From Amorphus orientalis (lineage in GTDB: Bacteria > Pseudomonadota > Alphaproteobacteria > Rhizobiales > Amorphaceae): DNA of 64,000 nucleotides. The notes below the pieces were generated by a model, which was not told where the DNA came from, made no database searches, and was given only the letters and a program-made list of their open reading frames with translations. The position numbers were made by a program, and so were the translations under genes. Below, piece after piece: positions 46,543-54,936 of this stretch. Position 1 is the stretch's first letter; each line of letters begins with the position of its first letter. The stretch spans positions 1 through 64,000 of the forward strand of contig NZ_JAUSUL010000009.1 in NCBI RefSeq assembly GCF_030814015.1, in the 5' to 3' direction.

Positions 46543-46735
46543 AGGCGAGGAATGGCTAAGCCATGACCGGGACAGGCCGAACAAAAGGCGAGGAATGGCT
46601 AAGCCATGACCGGGACGGGCCAGCCAAGAGGCGCGAAGTGGCGAAGCCACGACCGGGAAGCCAAACAAGAGGCGCGGAGCGGCAAAGCCGCGACCGGGAA
46701 GCCAACCAAGAGCCGCGGAGGGACAAAACCGGTCT
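46543..46735. repeat. Tandem 43/41-bp repeat array with palindromic cores
   Basis: Four full units (46543, 46586, 46629, 46670) and a partial fifth (46711) lie in the gap between the tail fibre and endolysin genes. Each unit begins AGGCG and has a small hairpin followed by GACCGGGA. The hairpins are ATGGC-TAA-GCCAT (twice), GTGGC-GAA-GCCAC and GCGGC-AAA-GCCGC, so stem bases change in pairs. The block GCGGAG...GACCGGGA resembles the family A interspersed repeat. Confidence 0.85.
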
Positions 46736-46745
46736 GTTCGCCCGC

Positions 46746-47867
46746 TCAGACCTTGATGCAGGCGAGCAGGGCCAGGTTGCGGGGTCGGGTTTCCGATGCG
46801 GTTCGCGGCGCCCCGTTCGACCCATCGGAAATCGCGGCATTCGCCAGCGGAACGACACCGATCGCGGACGGCCCGATCGCCGCGGCCTGGTAGGGTGTTC
46901 CGACCGAGACCGCCCCGGGCGGCGACTGGTGGATGTGGCCCTGGAACGCGTCGCTCTGGGCCGATCCGATCGCCCGCCCTGTGTCAACGCCGCGTCCGTC
47001 GTCCAGCCCGCGCACGAACTCGCCGCGCAGGTCGGGCAGGTTGAAGGTGGTCGCCCCATTGCCTGCGCCGTAGGTCGTGCCGATGGCTGCGAACAGACGG
47101 GCGTAGGTCGCGCGGGAGACGGCCGCTCCGTCCGCCTTGAGGAACCCGTTCGGCGCCGTCGACGCGGCGTGCCAGATGACGGTCCCGACCGGCAGGCCGT
47201 CGGAGCCACTGGGAAAGCGCACCTCCCCCGTCGAGCGGTCGACCACCATCGCCTCGTGCCAGGCCGATCCGTCCGGGCTCACCTTGACGCGGAAGTCGTC
47301 GTCGCCGGCAAGCCCGAACTCCGCCCGACCCGAAAACCCGGTTTGGAAGACGACGCTCGCCGTTGCCGCCGGGGCCTCCTTGTCGAGCTTGACCCGGATG
47401 TCGCCGGAGCCCGGCGTCACGTCGTCATGGGAGAAGAGCGCCGCATCGGACTTCACCGCCAGCCGGTTGGTCGCATCCGCACTGGTGTTGATGCCGAACA
47501 GCGCCGCGTTTGCCGCAGAAGCGAAGCTGAGATGCGCCCAGGCCCCTCCGTCCCAGTAGACGAGACCCGCCTCGTCCTCGACCCAGGCCGTCCAGCCGCT
47601 TTTCGGCGGGAAGAAGATCCAGGTGCCGTCGATCCGTGCGGCCACCTGCCCGCTCTTTCCGGTCCAGGCCCCGGTCGCCGACCCTGCGACGATGTAGCGG
47701 TCGCCCTCGTCCGGCGACGCCGGCGGATCGGCCAGATCGCGGTCTCTCACCGAGAGCTGGACCAGCGCGTCGAGCCGCGCGAACGCCTCGTTGACGGGCA
47801 CGTGCTTCTGGGCCTGGGCCGGCCAGACGGTCGGAAGCTGAAGGTTCGGGGTGGTCGGTTCAGACAT
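46746..47867 (-). CDS. GTA tail fibre protein (DUF2793 plus tail-collar domain)
   Basis: A 373-residue protein. The N-terminal DUF2793 domain (about 1-110) reads LPTVWPAQAQKHVPVNEAFARLDALVQ and DEGDRYIV; it is the usual GTA or phage fibre anchor. A middle beta-rich part is followed by a C-terminal phage tail-collar domain with GTVIWHAASTAPNGFLKADGAAVSR, FNLPDLRGEFVRGLDDGRG and SAQSDAFQGHIH. It probably forms a host-contact appendage of the particle. The start overlaps the megatron stop by eight bases. Confidence 0.88.
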   Translation of the reverse strand: MSEPTTPNLQLPTVWPAQAQKHVPVNEAFARLDALVQLSVRDRDLADPPASPDEGDRYIVAGSATGAWTGKSGQVAARIDGTWIFFPPKSGWTAWVEDEAGLVYWDGGAWAHLSFASAANAALFGINTSADATNRLAVKSDAALFSHDDVTPGSGDIRVKLDKEAPAATASVVFQTGFSGRAEFGLAGDDDFRVKVSPDGSAWHEAMVVDRSTGEVRFPSGSDGLPVGTVIWHAASTAPNGFLKADGAAVSRATYARLFAAIGTTYGAGNGATTFNLPDLRGEFVRGLDDGRGVDTGRAIGSAQSDAFQGHIHQSPPGAVSVGTPYQAAAIGPSAIGVVPLANAAISDGSNGAPRTASETRPRNLALLACIKV

Positions 47868-50800
47868 CGAGTTCGACCTCTCGGGGAAGACCCGGACCGA
47901 TCCCGCTCGCAAGCTGGGCGATCCGGACGCGGACGGTTGTGACGGCGGCTCCGAAGTCGGCGATCTGATCGCCGAGCGCGTAGGAAAAGACCGGCTCCGC
48001 GACCTCCGCCGTGCGCACCGCGACGCCGCCGGACAGGATCTCGACCCGGTAGCGTTCGAACGCTTCTCCCAGCGGAACGTCCTCGCTCGCCCAGTCGTCG
48101 CCGCCCACCCGGGTGCGCCGGATCCAGCTCAGGCGGATATCTCCGGTGTCGCTGCGCCGCGCCCTGACATGGACCGGGCTCAGCGGACGGATGCCGCGGC
48201 CGGTCGCCGAAAACGTCAGCTCGGTGACGGCAGGGCCGGCGATCCCGCCTCCCGGCGGCCCGATCCGGTAGGTGCGGGCGAGCCCGAGCGCGCTCCGGTC
48301 CAGGGGAACCCGGGCCACCGCAGCCGAAAGCACCACGACATCGGCGCCGGTGTCATGGCCGGCCGCCATCGCATCCTCGGTTCCGAGCTGGGCGCGCAGC
48401 AGGGTGCGCAGCAGATAGCGCCGCTCGCCGACGAGCTCCGCTTCGACGAACTGAAGCACCTCCCACGCCCCGCCGGCCGAGCGGATCGCGAGCGCATTGC
48501 GACCGGCGAAGACGTCCTGTTCGGCACGGCTCGACAGACTGCCGCCGAACAGCTCCACGAGGATCGTGTTGGTCCGGTCGAACCGTCCGACCGGGCCTGG
48601 CGCCAGCGGCTCGATCAGGCGACCGACCGTGGCCGGCGCGGCGAGCGTCGCGACCGGCTCGAACCCGCTTGCGGCCGGCGCCCGCCAGACCGTTTCCGCC
48701 CCCGGCCAGGGTGCGGAATGGACCGCCAGCCGCGGTCGGTGATCGTCCTCGTCGACCACGCGCGGCAGGTCGAGAAAGACGGCGAACGGCGCGCCGAAGC
48801 CGCCGCCCTGGGAGGACGCGCGGCCCACGCCGGTTGCGCCCGTCGTCCGGAACACGCCGGCCTCGTGGCTGCGGGCTTCGATGCGCCGATGTCCGCCGTC
48901 CTCGATCTCCTCCAGCTGCGCGGTCCGTACGCCCGAGCGAAGCTCCAGGTCGATCACGTCGCCCGGCTCCACTGCGATCCGGCTGATCGGAAGGCCGAAC
49001 GACAGCCGCGTCCGCTCCGACCATCTCGCGAAGAGACGCCGTTCCGCGGCCTGGCCGGCAAGGCCGTCCCAGAGGGCTGCGGGAAGCGAGAGATCGGCCA
49101 CCTGCCGGCTCGCTCCCACCAGGCGCCGCGATCCCGCCGCCGACAGGCGGAAATCCTTCAGCGTGTCGCGAAAGGCCATCCGCAGCTCGATCGGGAGTTC
49201 GCCCGACTGCTCGCGAACCATGGACGCGAGCCCCTCCTCCCGTCCGCTGTCGTCCACCAGATCGCCCTCGGCGATCGTCGCGACCACCCGCCCCGCCCGA
49301 TCGGCGAAGCGGACATGGGTGCCGGCATCGATGCCGCGGAACCCGAACGCCTCGCCGAGCGGCGAGAGCACCGCGCGCAGGTCGCTCGGCCCCTCGACCA
49401 CGAAGCCGTCGACCGTCGTGTCGAGGCCGACGATCTGGGGCGCGTCCAGCCCCCAGTCGGAAAACAGCGCGCCGACCAGCGCCGACAGGCTCGTGCCGCC
49501 CAGCCGCCCGGTCAGCCAGTGGCCGCGCTGCCAGTTCGGTCCGTCGGACCAGACGTCCTCGCGCAGCGGGAACGCCGGAAACGGCCGCGCGTCCCAGGTC
49601 CAGGCATGGATCGCGCTCGCATCGACCATTCGCCCGCCATAGACGCCCGAAACCGGATTGGCCGCATCGTCCGCCCCGAATTCGGTATCGAAATGGCCGG
49701 CCACCGCTTCCAGATAGCGGCGCTGCACGGCATCGTCGCGGCCGCCGTTGGAGAAGTGGGGAAAGAAGGATTCCGACGACTTCGGATCGTAGAAGACGTT
49801 GGGCTGGTTGGCCCCGCGGTCGATCGCCGGGCAACCCACCTCGGTGAACCAGACCGGCTTCATGGCCGGCTGCCAATCGGTCGAGCCGCCCGCTTCGACG
49901 CCGCCGGGCCGGTCGACATGGGCGTTCGACCACCAGCCTTTCAGGTCCTTGTAGCGGAACACCCAGGGCTTGCCGTAGGCGCCGTCGGTGATCGCCGTCC
50001 GCACTTGCCCCGCGCGGTCGGCATCGCTGGCATAGTACCAGTCGTACCCCTCCCCGCCGGTAACGTTCGCGGTCAGATAGGCCAGATCCGTCGGCCCGTA
50101 GCCGATCGCCGCGTCCAGCGGCGTGCCGTCCCGCCAGTCCGAGAGCGGCCAGTAGACGTCGATGCCGACGAAATCCACCGACGGCCGGGCCCACAGTGGA
50201 TCGAGATGGAAGTGGACATCGCCGGTCCCGTCGGACGGCTGATGGCCGAAGAACTCCGACCAGTCCGCCGCATAGGAAATACTGGTCTCCGCCCGCACGA
50301 TCCCGCGCACGTCGTCGGCCAGATCGCACAGCGCATCCACGAACGGATAGGCGCTCGTGGCCGAGCGGACCTGGGTCAGTCCGCGCAGCTCCGAGCCGAT
50401 CAGGAAGGCGTCGACCCCGCCCGCCAGCTCGCAGAGATGCGCGTAGTGCAGCACCATCCGCCTGAGCGACCAGTCCGCCGGGCCCGAATAGGCGACCTGC
50501 CCGCCCAAGATGGAGAAATCGCCGGGAGCGGCTGCCCCGACCAGGCCGGCGACTTGTCCGCTCGCCGCCCCGGTTTTGTCCGGCGATCCGGGCTCTCCGG
50601 GCGCCGGGTGGACCGTGATCCGCCCACGCCAGGGATGCGGCGGCTGCTCGCTGCGGCCGTAGGGGTCGGGCAGGCCGTTGCCCGCCGGAATGTCCATCAG
50701 GATGAAGGGATAGAACACGACCTTGAGGCCGCGCGCCTTCAGATGGGCGATGGCCGCGACGACGGAAGCATCCGACGGGGTTCCGCCATAGGCGGCGCGG

Positions 50801-51435
50801 CCGTCGACCTGACTGGTCACCCGGGCCTGGGCGCGAGACAAGCCCGCAACCCGCCACACAGCCTCGGTCATCTCGCGAGTGGTACCCTCGACCTTCGGCT
50901 CGATCCGGCAGTGGCCGGCGCGCAGATCGTTGCCGAACCAGGCAACCACCAATGCCACCCGCTCCAGGTTCGGGCACAGCGCCAGCAGTTCGTCGAGGGC
51001 GGCCTCGATGTTGGAGCCTGCGACCGGCAGGTGCCGGTTGTCGGTCCGGCTGCGTCCGGGACCCAGATCCACACGCACTTCGCCCGGCTGATAGCCGAAT
51101 TCGGTCGCGCCCGGGATCAGGGTGATCGCGCGCAGCATCGTCTCCAGTCGGTCGACCGGGCGGATCACCTCGAACGACAGCTGCGGCAGCCGGTTGCCGA
51201 AATCGGCGACGGGCAGCCGCTCGAACACCACGTAGCAGAGGCCGCGATAGGCCGGCGCCGTGCCCTGCTTCGCCTCGATCAGCGGATCGGGCATCTGATC
51301 GTCGCCGCCCAGATGGATGCGGCAGGTCACCGCCGTCCGGTCGAGAAGCTTGCCGTCGGCCCAGATCCGGCCGATCCGCGCGACCGGTCCCTCGCAGATG
51401 CCGACGGCGGTCGGGCGCGACGGCGATCCCGACAT
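47860..51435 (-). CDS. GTA baseplate megatron protein, N-terminally truncated (ORFg15-like)
   Basis: A 1191-residue open frame. It covers the GTA TIM-barrel-like domain (about 130-560; FYPFILMDIPAGNGLPDPYG, AADWSEFFGHQPSDGTGDVHFHLD, KPVWFTEVGCPAIDRGANQPN) and a C-terminal phage tail-protein region. In Rhodobacter capsulatus and relatives this giant protein has about 1300 residues and starts with an Ala/Gly-rich domain of about 120 residues. Here homology starts only at AVGICEGPVARIGRIWADG, directly after the peptidase sequence. The first nine codons of the open frame are out-of-frame peptidase sequence. The 5' part has therefore been lost in a deletion. Whether a shortened protein is made from the ATG at 51435 is unknown. 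Confidence 0.85.
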   Translation of the reverse strand: MSGSPSRPTAVGICEGPVARIGRIWADGKLLDRTAVTCRIHLGGDDQMPDPLIEAKQGTAPAYRGLCYVVFERLPVADFGNRLPQLSFEVIRPVDRLETMLRAITLIPGATEFGYQPGEVRVDLGPGRSRTDNRHLPVAGSNIEAALDELLALCPNLERVALVVAWFGNDLRAGHCRIEPKVEGTTREMTEAVWRVAGLSRAQARVTSQVDGRAAYGGTPSDASVVAAIAHLKARGLKVVFYPFILMDIPAGNGLPDPYGRSEQPPHPWRGRITVHPAPGEPGSPDKTGAASGQVAGLVGAAAPGDFSILGGQVAYSGPADWSLRRMVLHYAHLCELAGGVDAFLIGSELRGLTQVRSATSAYPFVDALCDLADDVRGIVRAETSISYAADWSEFFGHQPSDGTGDVHFHLDPLWARPSVDFVGIDVYWPLSDWRDGTPLDAAIGYGPTDLAYLTANVTGGEGYDWYYASDADRAGQVRTAITDGAYGKPWVFRYKDLKGWWSNAHVDRPGGVEAGGSTDWQPAMKPVWFTEVGCPAIDRGANQPNVFYDPKSSESFFPHFSNGGRDDAVQRRYLEAVAGHFDTEFGADDAANPVSGVYGGRMVDASAIHAWTWDARPFPAFPLREDVWSDGPNWQRGHWLTGRLGGTSLSALVGALFSDWGLDAPQIVGLDTTVDGFVVEGPSDLRAVLSPLGEAFGFRGIDAGTHVRFADRAGRVVATIAEGDLVDDSGREEGLASMVREQSGELPIELRMAFRDTLKDFRLSAAGSRRLVGASRQVADLSLPAALWDGLAGQAAERRLFARWSERTRLSFGLPISRIAVEPGDVIDLELRSGVRTAQLEEIEDGGHRRIEARSHEAGVFRTTGATGVGRASSQGGGFGAPFAVFLDLPRVVDEDDHRPRLAVHSAPWPGAETVWRAPAASGFEPVATLAAPATVGRLIEPLAPGPVGRFDRTNTILVELFGGSLSSRAEQDVFAGRNALAIRSAGGAWEVLQFVEAELVGERRYLLRTLLRAQLGTEDAMAAGHDTGADVVVLSAAVARVPLDRSALGLARTYRIGPPGGGIAGPAVTELTFSATGRGIRPLSPVHVRARRSDTGDIRLSWIRRTRVGGDDWASEDVPLGEAFERYRVEILSGGVAVRTAEVAEPVFSYALGDQIADFGAAVTTVRVRIAQLASGIGPGLPREVELDV

Positions 51436-51736
51436 GCTTGGCCGGCAGGGAGAGCCGCCAGCGGAACAGGAGAACGTCGCCCGCCGCCGGGTTGCCCGTC
51501 TCCAGAGCGACCAGATGCCGGAAGCCGGCGGCTGCCAGCGTTTCCGCGCCCCCGGCCTCCGCCCAGTCCGCGGTGTAGGGCGGCGCGGTCTCCGGCTCCG
51601 GGCCGATCGTCTCCCGCCACACGCCCCTCAGAAGACCGAGACAGTCGCAGCCGACCCCCTTGAGCGAGGCCTGGTGGCGATAGGGCGTGCCATGCCAGGT
51701 GCGCGCGGTCGCCACGATGTCGCTGCGCGTCGGCAT
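51410..51736 (-). pseudogene. GTA NlpC/P60 peptidase, C-terminally truncated (ORFg14-like)
   Basis: The first 109 residues of the GTA cell-wall peptidase are seen: TARTWHGTPYRHQASLKGVGCDCLGLLRGVW, with the catalytic cysteine in GCDCLG, and AKHVGIAVAPD with the catalytic histidine. The usual last 30-40 residues are missing because the sequence runs straight into the middle of the megatron gene in another frame. The frame then stays open for a long way by chance, so any product would have a nonsense tail. The enzyme normally lets the GTA tail penetrate the recipient wall. The start is ATG 51736, overlapping the preceding stop by one base. Confidence 0.82.
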
Positions 51737-52617
51737 CAGGCGAGCGTCCCGCCGTCGTTGTCGCCGTCGCTCGAAACCGAGGCGAGCGCCACGTCGTTGC
51801 CGGGCATGTGCGGAAAACCGCGGAAATTGAGGGCGTTGGCGAACTTCTCCGCGCAGGTGGCAAACCGCTTGTCGCAGCCCGCCGTCAGCACGACCCCGTC
51901 CCCGATCCTGATCGCCTCGGGCATCGGCTGCCAGAGGTCGACGCGCCCGGACGCCTTGGAATGCGCCTTGATTTCCGAGGCGCGGCCGGCATTCGTCCCG
52001 GAGGTGACCAGAAGCCGGCCCCGGCTGAACCAGCCATCGGCGTACCCGCCGAGCCCGGTCACGGAGACCACGGACCGGCCCTCCGCCGCTTCAACCGTCC
52101 CTTCGAGCCGGTAGGCACCGGCGTCGAGATCGACCCCGCAGCGCCCGTCGCCGAGGTCCGCGTCGCAGCGGGGCTGGAACAGCCGGCCCCTCACCGCGTC
52201 GAGATCCGCCGCGGGTCCCCGGACCTCGGCCCGGAACGCGCCGTCGGAGACGGTCACCTCGCCAATCGTTCCGCGCCGGAGCTTCACCCGCTCGCCGATC
52301 TCCGCCCAGTTGACCAGCCAAAGCTCGACCGTCGCCCCATCATAGGCGCCGGCGGCCAGATCGTCGGCGGCAAGCCGGGCGTCCGACAGCGCTCCGTCGA
52401 TCTCGAACCCGCCGACCGCAAGCCCAGAGGCGGCCACATCGGCGCTGGTCGACAGCCCGCCCGAGGCCGAATGGACGACGCCGTCGAATTCGATGTCCCG
52501 GTCGTGGTCGGTGAAGCCCAGCACCATCCCGTCGGCCCGGGTCAGCCGCCAGCATCGGCAGAGCGTCGTCGCGCCGCTTGCCAGATGGTCGGCCAGTCCC
52601 GTTGGAAGCGTTTTCAC
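51736..52617 (-). CDS. GTA tail hub protein, DUF2163 family (ORFg13-like)
   Basis: A 293-residue protein of the DUF2163/TIGR02218 family. It has the typical start LADHLASGATTLCRCWRLTRADG, GFTDHDRDIEFDGVVH and the C-terminal cysteine motif GCDKRFATCAEKFANALNFRGFPHMPGND. That motif coordinates an iron-sulfur cluster in the RcGTA hub. The start is GTG at 52617, overlapping the previous stop (GTGA). Confidence 0.92.
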   Translation of the reverse strand: MKTLPTGLADHLASGATTLCRCWRLTRADGMVLGFTDHDRDIEFDGVVHSASGGLSTSADVAASGLAVGGFEIDGALSDARLAADDLAAGAYDGATVELWLVNWAEIGERVKLRRGTIGEVTVSDGAFRAEVRGPAADLDAVRGRLFQPRCDADLGDGRCGVDLDAGAYRLEGTVEAAEGRSVVSVTGLGGYADGWFSRGRLLVTSGTNAGRASEIKAHSKASGRVDLWQPMPEAIRIGDGVVLTAGCDKRFATCAEKFANALNFRGFPHMPGNDVALASVSSDGDNDGGTLA

Positions 52618-53258
52618 AGCCGGATCTCCACGATGGGAACGGAGGGCAGCGAGCCGGCGGAAAACGCCGTCAGCGACACTTCGAGCCGGTCGGTGTCGAA
52701 GCGCACCGGCACGTCGAACCGGAAGCCTGCCGTGACCGCCTGTCCGACCGCCGGCACGTAGCCGGGGTAGAAGGTGACGAGGCCTGTCCCGGCGTCGACC
52801 GTGAACGCCACCCCCGCCGTCACCTCGGCGCCCGCCACCGCCACCCGCACGCTCTCGCCCACGGGTTTGGCGATCGTCCGCGTCCAAGGCGCGTGGACGG
52901 ACCCGTAGGTCTTCACCAGCTGGAAGCCGGCCGTCGCGCCGTCGCCGATCCCGATCCGCTGGTCGGTCGGATGCAGCTCCGCGCCGGGCGCGCCGGACCG
53001 ATGATCCACCGGATCGCGGTAGCGGAAGCCGTAGAGCCGGCCGCGCCGCTCCTCGAAGAACGCCGTGACCGCGTAGAGGTCGTCGAGGGATCGGATGCCC
53101 GCGCCCGCATCGTAGCGGCGGCGGGAATCCGCCCAGCGGCTGTTGCGCTCCTCGTGGCCGGAGCCGAGCACGATGATCTCGGTGCGCCGTTCCGGCCCGC
53201 CGGTCGCGCCGAAGGCGACGGCAAGCGGGAACAGCGCCTCGTGAAAGGCCTGAACCAT
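52614..53258 (-). CDS. GTA distal tail protein, DUF2460 family (ORFg12-like)
   Basis: A 214-residue protein of the TIGR02217/DUF2460 family. QAFHEALFPLAVAFGATGGPERRTEIIVLGSGHEERNSRW at the N-terminus and GFRYRDPVDHRS in the middle are its hallmarks. It links the tail tube to the baseplate. The ATG start is separated by 29 bases from the tape measure gene, the only clear gap in this stretch. Confidence 0.93.
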   Translation of the reverse strand: MVQAFHEALFPLAVAFGATGGPERRTEIIVLGSGHEERNSRWADSRRRYDAGAGIRSLDDLYAVTAFFEERRGRLYGFRYRDPVDHRSGAPGAELHPTDQRIGIGDGATAGFQLVKTYGSVHAPWTRTIAKPVGESVRVAVAGAEVTAGVAFTVDAGTGLVTFYPGYVPAVGQAVTAGFRFDVPVRFDTDRLEVSLTAFSAGSLPSVPIVEIRL

Positions 53259-53287
53259 GGATCGTTCTTTCGGGTTTGTGGGCCGGC

Positions 53288-53875
53288 TCAGCCGCCGCGC
53301 CGGCCGCGGGCGACGGCGCGCGCCAGCAGCGCGGTGACCTGAGCCTCGGAACGCCGGAAGCTCTCCACGTCCGGCGTCGTGATGTTGACGATCACCCGGG
53401 TCGGACCGCCGCCGCCGGCCGCCACGCCGAGCCGGCCGTCGGGACCGCGCTCCAGCGGCAGCACGGCCTCCGGCCCCGCCTCACCGGCGAGCCCGGTCCG
53501 GCCGCCGCCCAGCGGAAAGGTTGCCGGCGCCCCGATCACGCCGCCCTCGGCGAACGGCAGCAGGTTGCCCACGCTCTTCACCCCGGCGGACGCGGCCGAG
53601 CCGAGGATCGACGTTCCCAGGCCGCCGAATCCGCCGAGCAGTTTCTCTCCGAGCGGCTTCAGCGAAGCCCTGAGGATGGACGCCGACAGGCTGCGCGCCG
53701 CCGACGCCAGAATGGTGTCGAGCCGCTTGCCCTCGATCACCGCCGCCTTCAGCCCGGAGACGACCGTGGTCGAGAAGCGCTCGGCGGAGCGTTCCAGCTC
53801 CGCGCTCGCCCGCGCCAGGCTCGCCTCGATGCGCGCGGCGTCGATGCCGTCGCCGGTCTCGAATTCGTCAGCCAT
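53288..53875 (-). CDS. GTA tail tape measure protein (ORFg11-like)
   Basis: A 195-residue short tape-measure protein. An N-terminal helical part (ARIEASLARASAELERSAERFSTT) is followed by a Gly/Ala-rich hydrophobic middle (LLGGFGGLGTSILGSAASAGVKS) and a C-terminal FAEGGVIGAPATFPLGGGRTGLAGEAGPEAVLPL segment typical of GTA and lambdoid tape measures. The very short length matches the short tail of GTA particles. The start overlaps the upstream stop by eight bases. Confidence 0.88.
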   Translation of the reverse strand: MADEFETGDGIDAARIEASLARASAELERSAERFSTTVVSGLKAAVIEGKRLDTILASAARSLSASILRASLKPLGEKLLGGFGGLGTSILGSAASAGVKSVGNLLPFAEGGVIGAPATFPLGGGRTGLAGEAGPEAVLPLERGPDGRLGVAAGGGGPTRVIVNITTPDVESFRRSEAQVTALLARAVARGRRGG

Positions 53876-54101
53876 TCGGGAGCTCCTTGCCACCGTCGAT
53901 CCGCGTGATCAGGGCGCGCAGGCGTTGCGTATCCGGCCGCGACGGCCCGGATGCCGTCAGTGCGGCCAGCACCGTGACCAGCTCCGGCAGGCTCATCGCC
54001 CAGAAGACGGCCGGCCCCATTCCGAGCCGGCCCACCACCGTCGCCAGGGCCTCGCGCCAGGGAAATGCCGCGACGGGGTCGTCCGCCGCCGCGGCTCTCA
54101 A
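53868..54101 (-). CDS. GTA phage tail assembly chaperone (ORFg10.1-like)
   Basis: A 77-residue helical protein with FPWREALATVVGRLGMGPAVFWAMSLPELVTVLAAL, the conserved core of the small GTA chaperone between g10 and g11. The start is probably TTG, overlapping the previous stop (TTGA). It corresponds to the second of two frames used by many tailed phages for tail assembly chaperones. Confidence 0.82.
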   Translation of the reverse strand: MRAAAADDPVAAFPWREALATVVGRLGMGPAVFWAMSLPELVTVLAALTASGPSRPDTQRLRALITRIDGGKELPNG

Positions 54102-54430
54102 GGGTTTTCGGGATCGGGCTCCGCCCCGCCGAATGTCGCCGTCAGGAGGTCGGAGACGATGGCGGCGAAGCCCGCCGCGCCGCCGGCCGTGGTCATCGCC
54201 GCGACCTCCTCGTCGGAGACCGGGTTGCCGGCGCCGCGCAGGCCCGCCCCGATCACCCGGACCGCATCCTCCGCCCTGAGCCGGCCGGAGCCGAACCGTT
54301 CCGCCAGGCCGACGAGGTCTCCGGCCTGAAACGCGTCCTCCAGCTCCGCCAGCGCGCCGAGCGTCAGGCAGAGCGTGAAGCGCCGCCCGTCGAGGACGGC
54401 GCCGATCTCTCCGCGATGCCGGTTCGCCAT
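54098..54430 (-). CDS. GTA tail assembly protein (ORFg10-like)
   Basis: A 110-residue gene transfer agent family protein (DUF3356-like) with MANRHRGEIGAVLDGRRFTLCLTLGALAELEDAF at its start and LLTATFGGAEPDPENP at its end. It serves as a tail assembly chaperone. It lies two bases after the major tail gene. Confidence 0.88.
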   Translation of the reverse strand: MANRHRGEIGAVLDGRRFTLCLTLGALAELEDAFQAGDLVGLAERFGSGRLRAEDAVRVIGAGLRGAGNPVSDEEVAAMTTAGGAAGFAAIVSDLLTATFGGAEPDPENP

Positions 54431-54432
54431 CC

Positions 54433-54846
54433 TCACGCTCCCGAAAGCGTGAGTTCGCCGGCGGATTCCAGCGAGATCTCGTAGGTCACCTCGCCGTCGT
54501 GGTTGCCGGCATAGTCGAGGCCGGTCAGCTGGAACGGCCCGGAGACAGTGCCGAAGTCGGGGATCACCACCTGCCAGCTGCGGATATCGCCGGAAAAGAA
54601 GATGGTGCGGACGGCCGCATCGGACGCCGCATCCTTGAAGATGCCGGAGCCGGACAGGCTGGCGCGTTTCACGCCGGCGCCAGCCAGAAGCTCGCGCCAG
54701 CGGCCGGCGGACTCCGTGTCCGTCACGTCGACCGCATCGGTATTGAAGGACAGCCGCCGGGCCCGCAGGCCGGCGACCGTCGCGTAGGAGCCCGAGCCGG
54801 TCTGGTCGAGCCGGAGCACCAGGTCGGTGCCGCGTTGTGCGCCCAT
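54433..54846 (-). CDS. GTA major tail protein (ORFg9-like)
   Basis: A 137-residue tail-tube protein with GTDLVLRLDQTGSGSYATVAGLRARRLSFNTDAVDVTD and FQLTGLDYAGNHDGEVTYEISLESAGELTL, which match the TP901-1/GTA major tail family. It polymerises into the short tail tube. It is intact. A gap of about 90 bases and an inserted gene separate it from the tail terminator gene upstream. Confidence 0.92.
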   Translation of the reverse strand: MGAQRGTDLVLRLDQTGSGSYATVAGLRARRLSFNTDAVDVTDTESAGRWRELLAGAGVKRASLSGSGIFKDAASDAAVRTIFFSGDIRSWQVVIPDFGTVSGPFQLTGLDYAGNHDGEVTYEISLESAGELTLSGA

Positions 54847-54936
54847 CGGCGCCTCCCATGTCTGTCGAACGAACCAGGGAAGCCCCGACGGATCGGCCGC
54901 CCCGCGTGGTGCGGGGCTCAGTCGGCCGTGTGCCCG

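Noticed and set aside
46543-46735. Tandem array considered as a CRISPR array
   Set aside because: Units are directly adjacent with no unique spacers of constant length, and there are no cas genes. It is a simple tandem repeat.
48353-51409. Continuation of the peptidase frame for about 1000 codons after the deletion junction
   Set aside because: The frame runs through the megatron gene out of phase, and the translated product beyond residue 109 is low-complexity Arg/Gly-rich sequence. It is a chance open frame, not a fusion protein.
47851-51663. Very long open frame (over 1200 codons) on the plus strand across the megatron gene
   Set aside because: It is antisense to a clearly homologous GTA gene. 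Its product is Arg/Pro/Asp-rich with no domain, and such frames are expected in GC-rich DNA with strong third-position bias.
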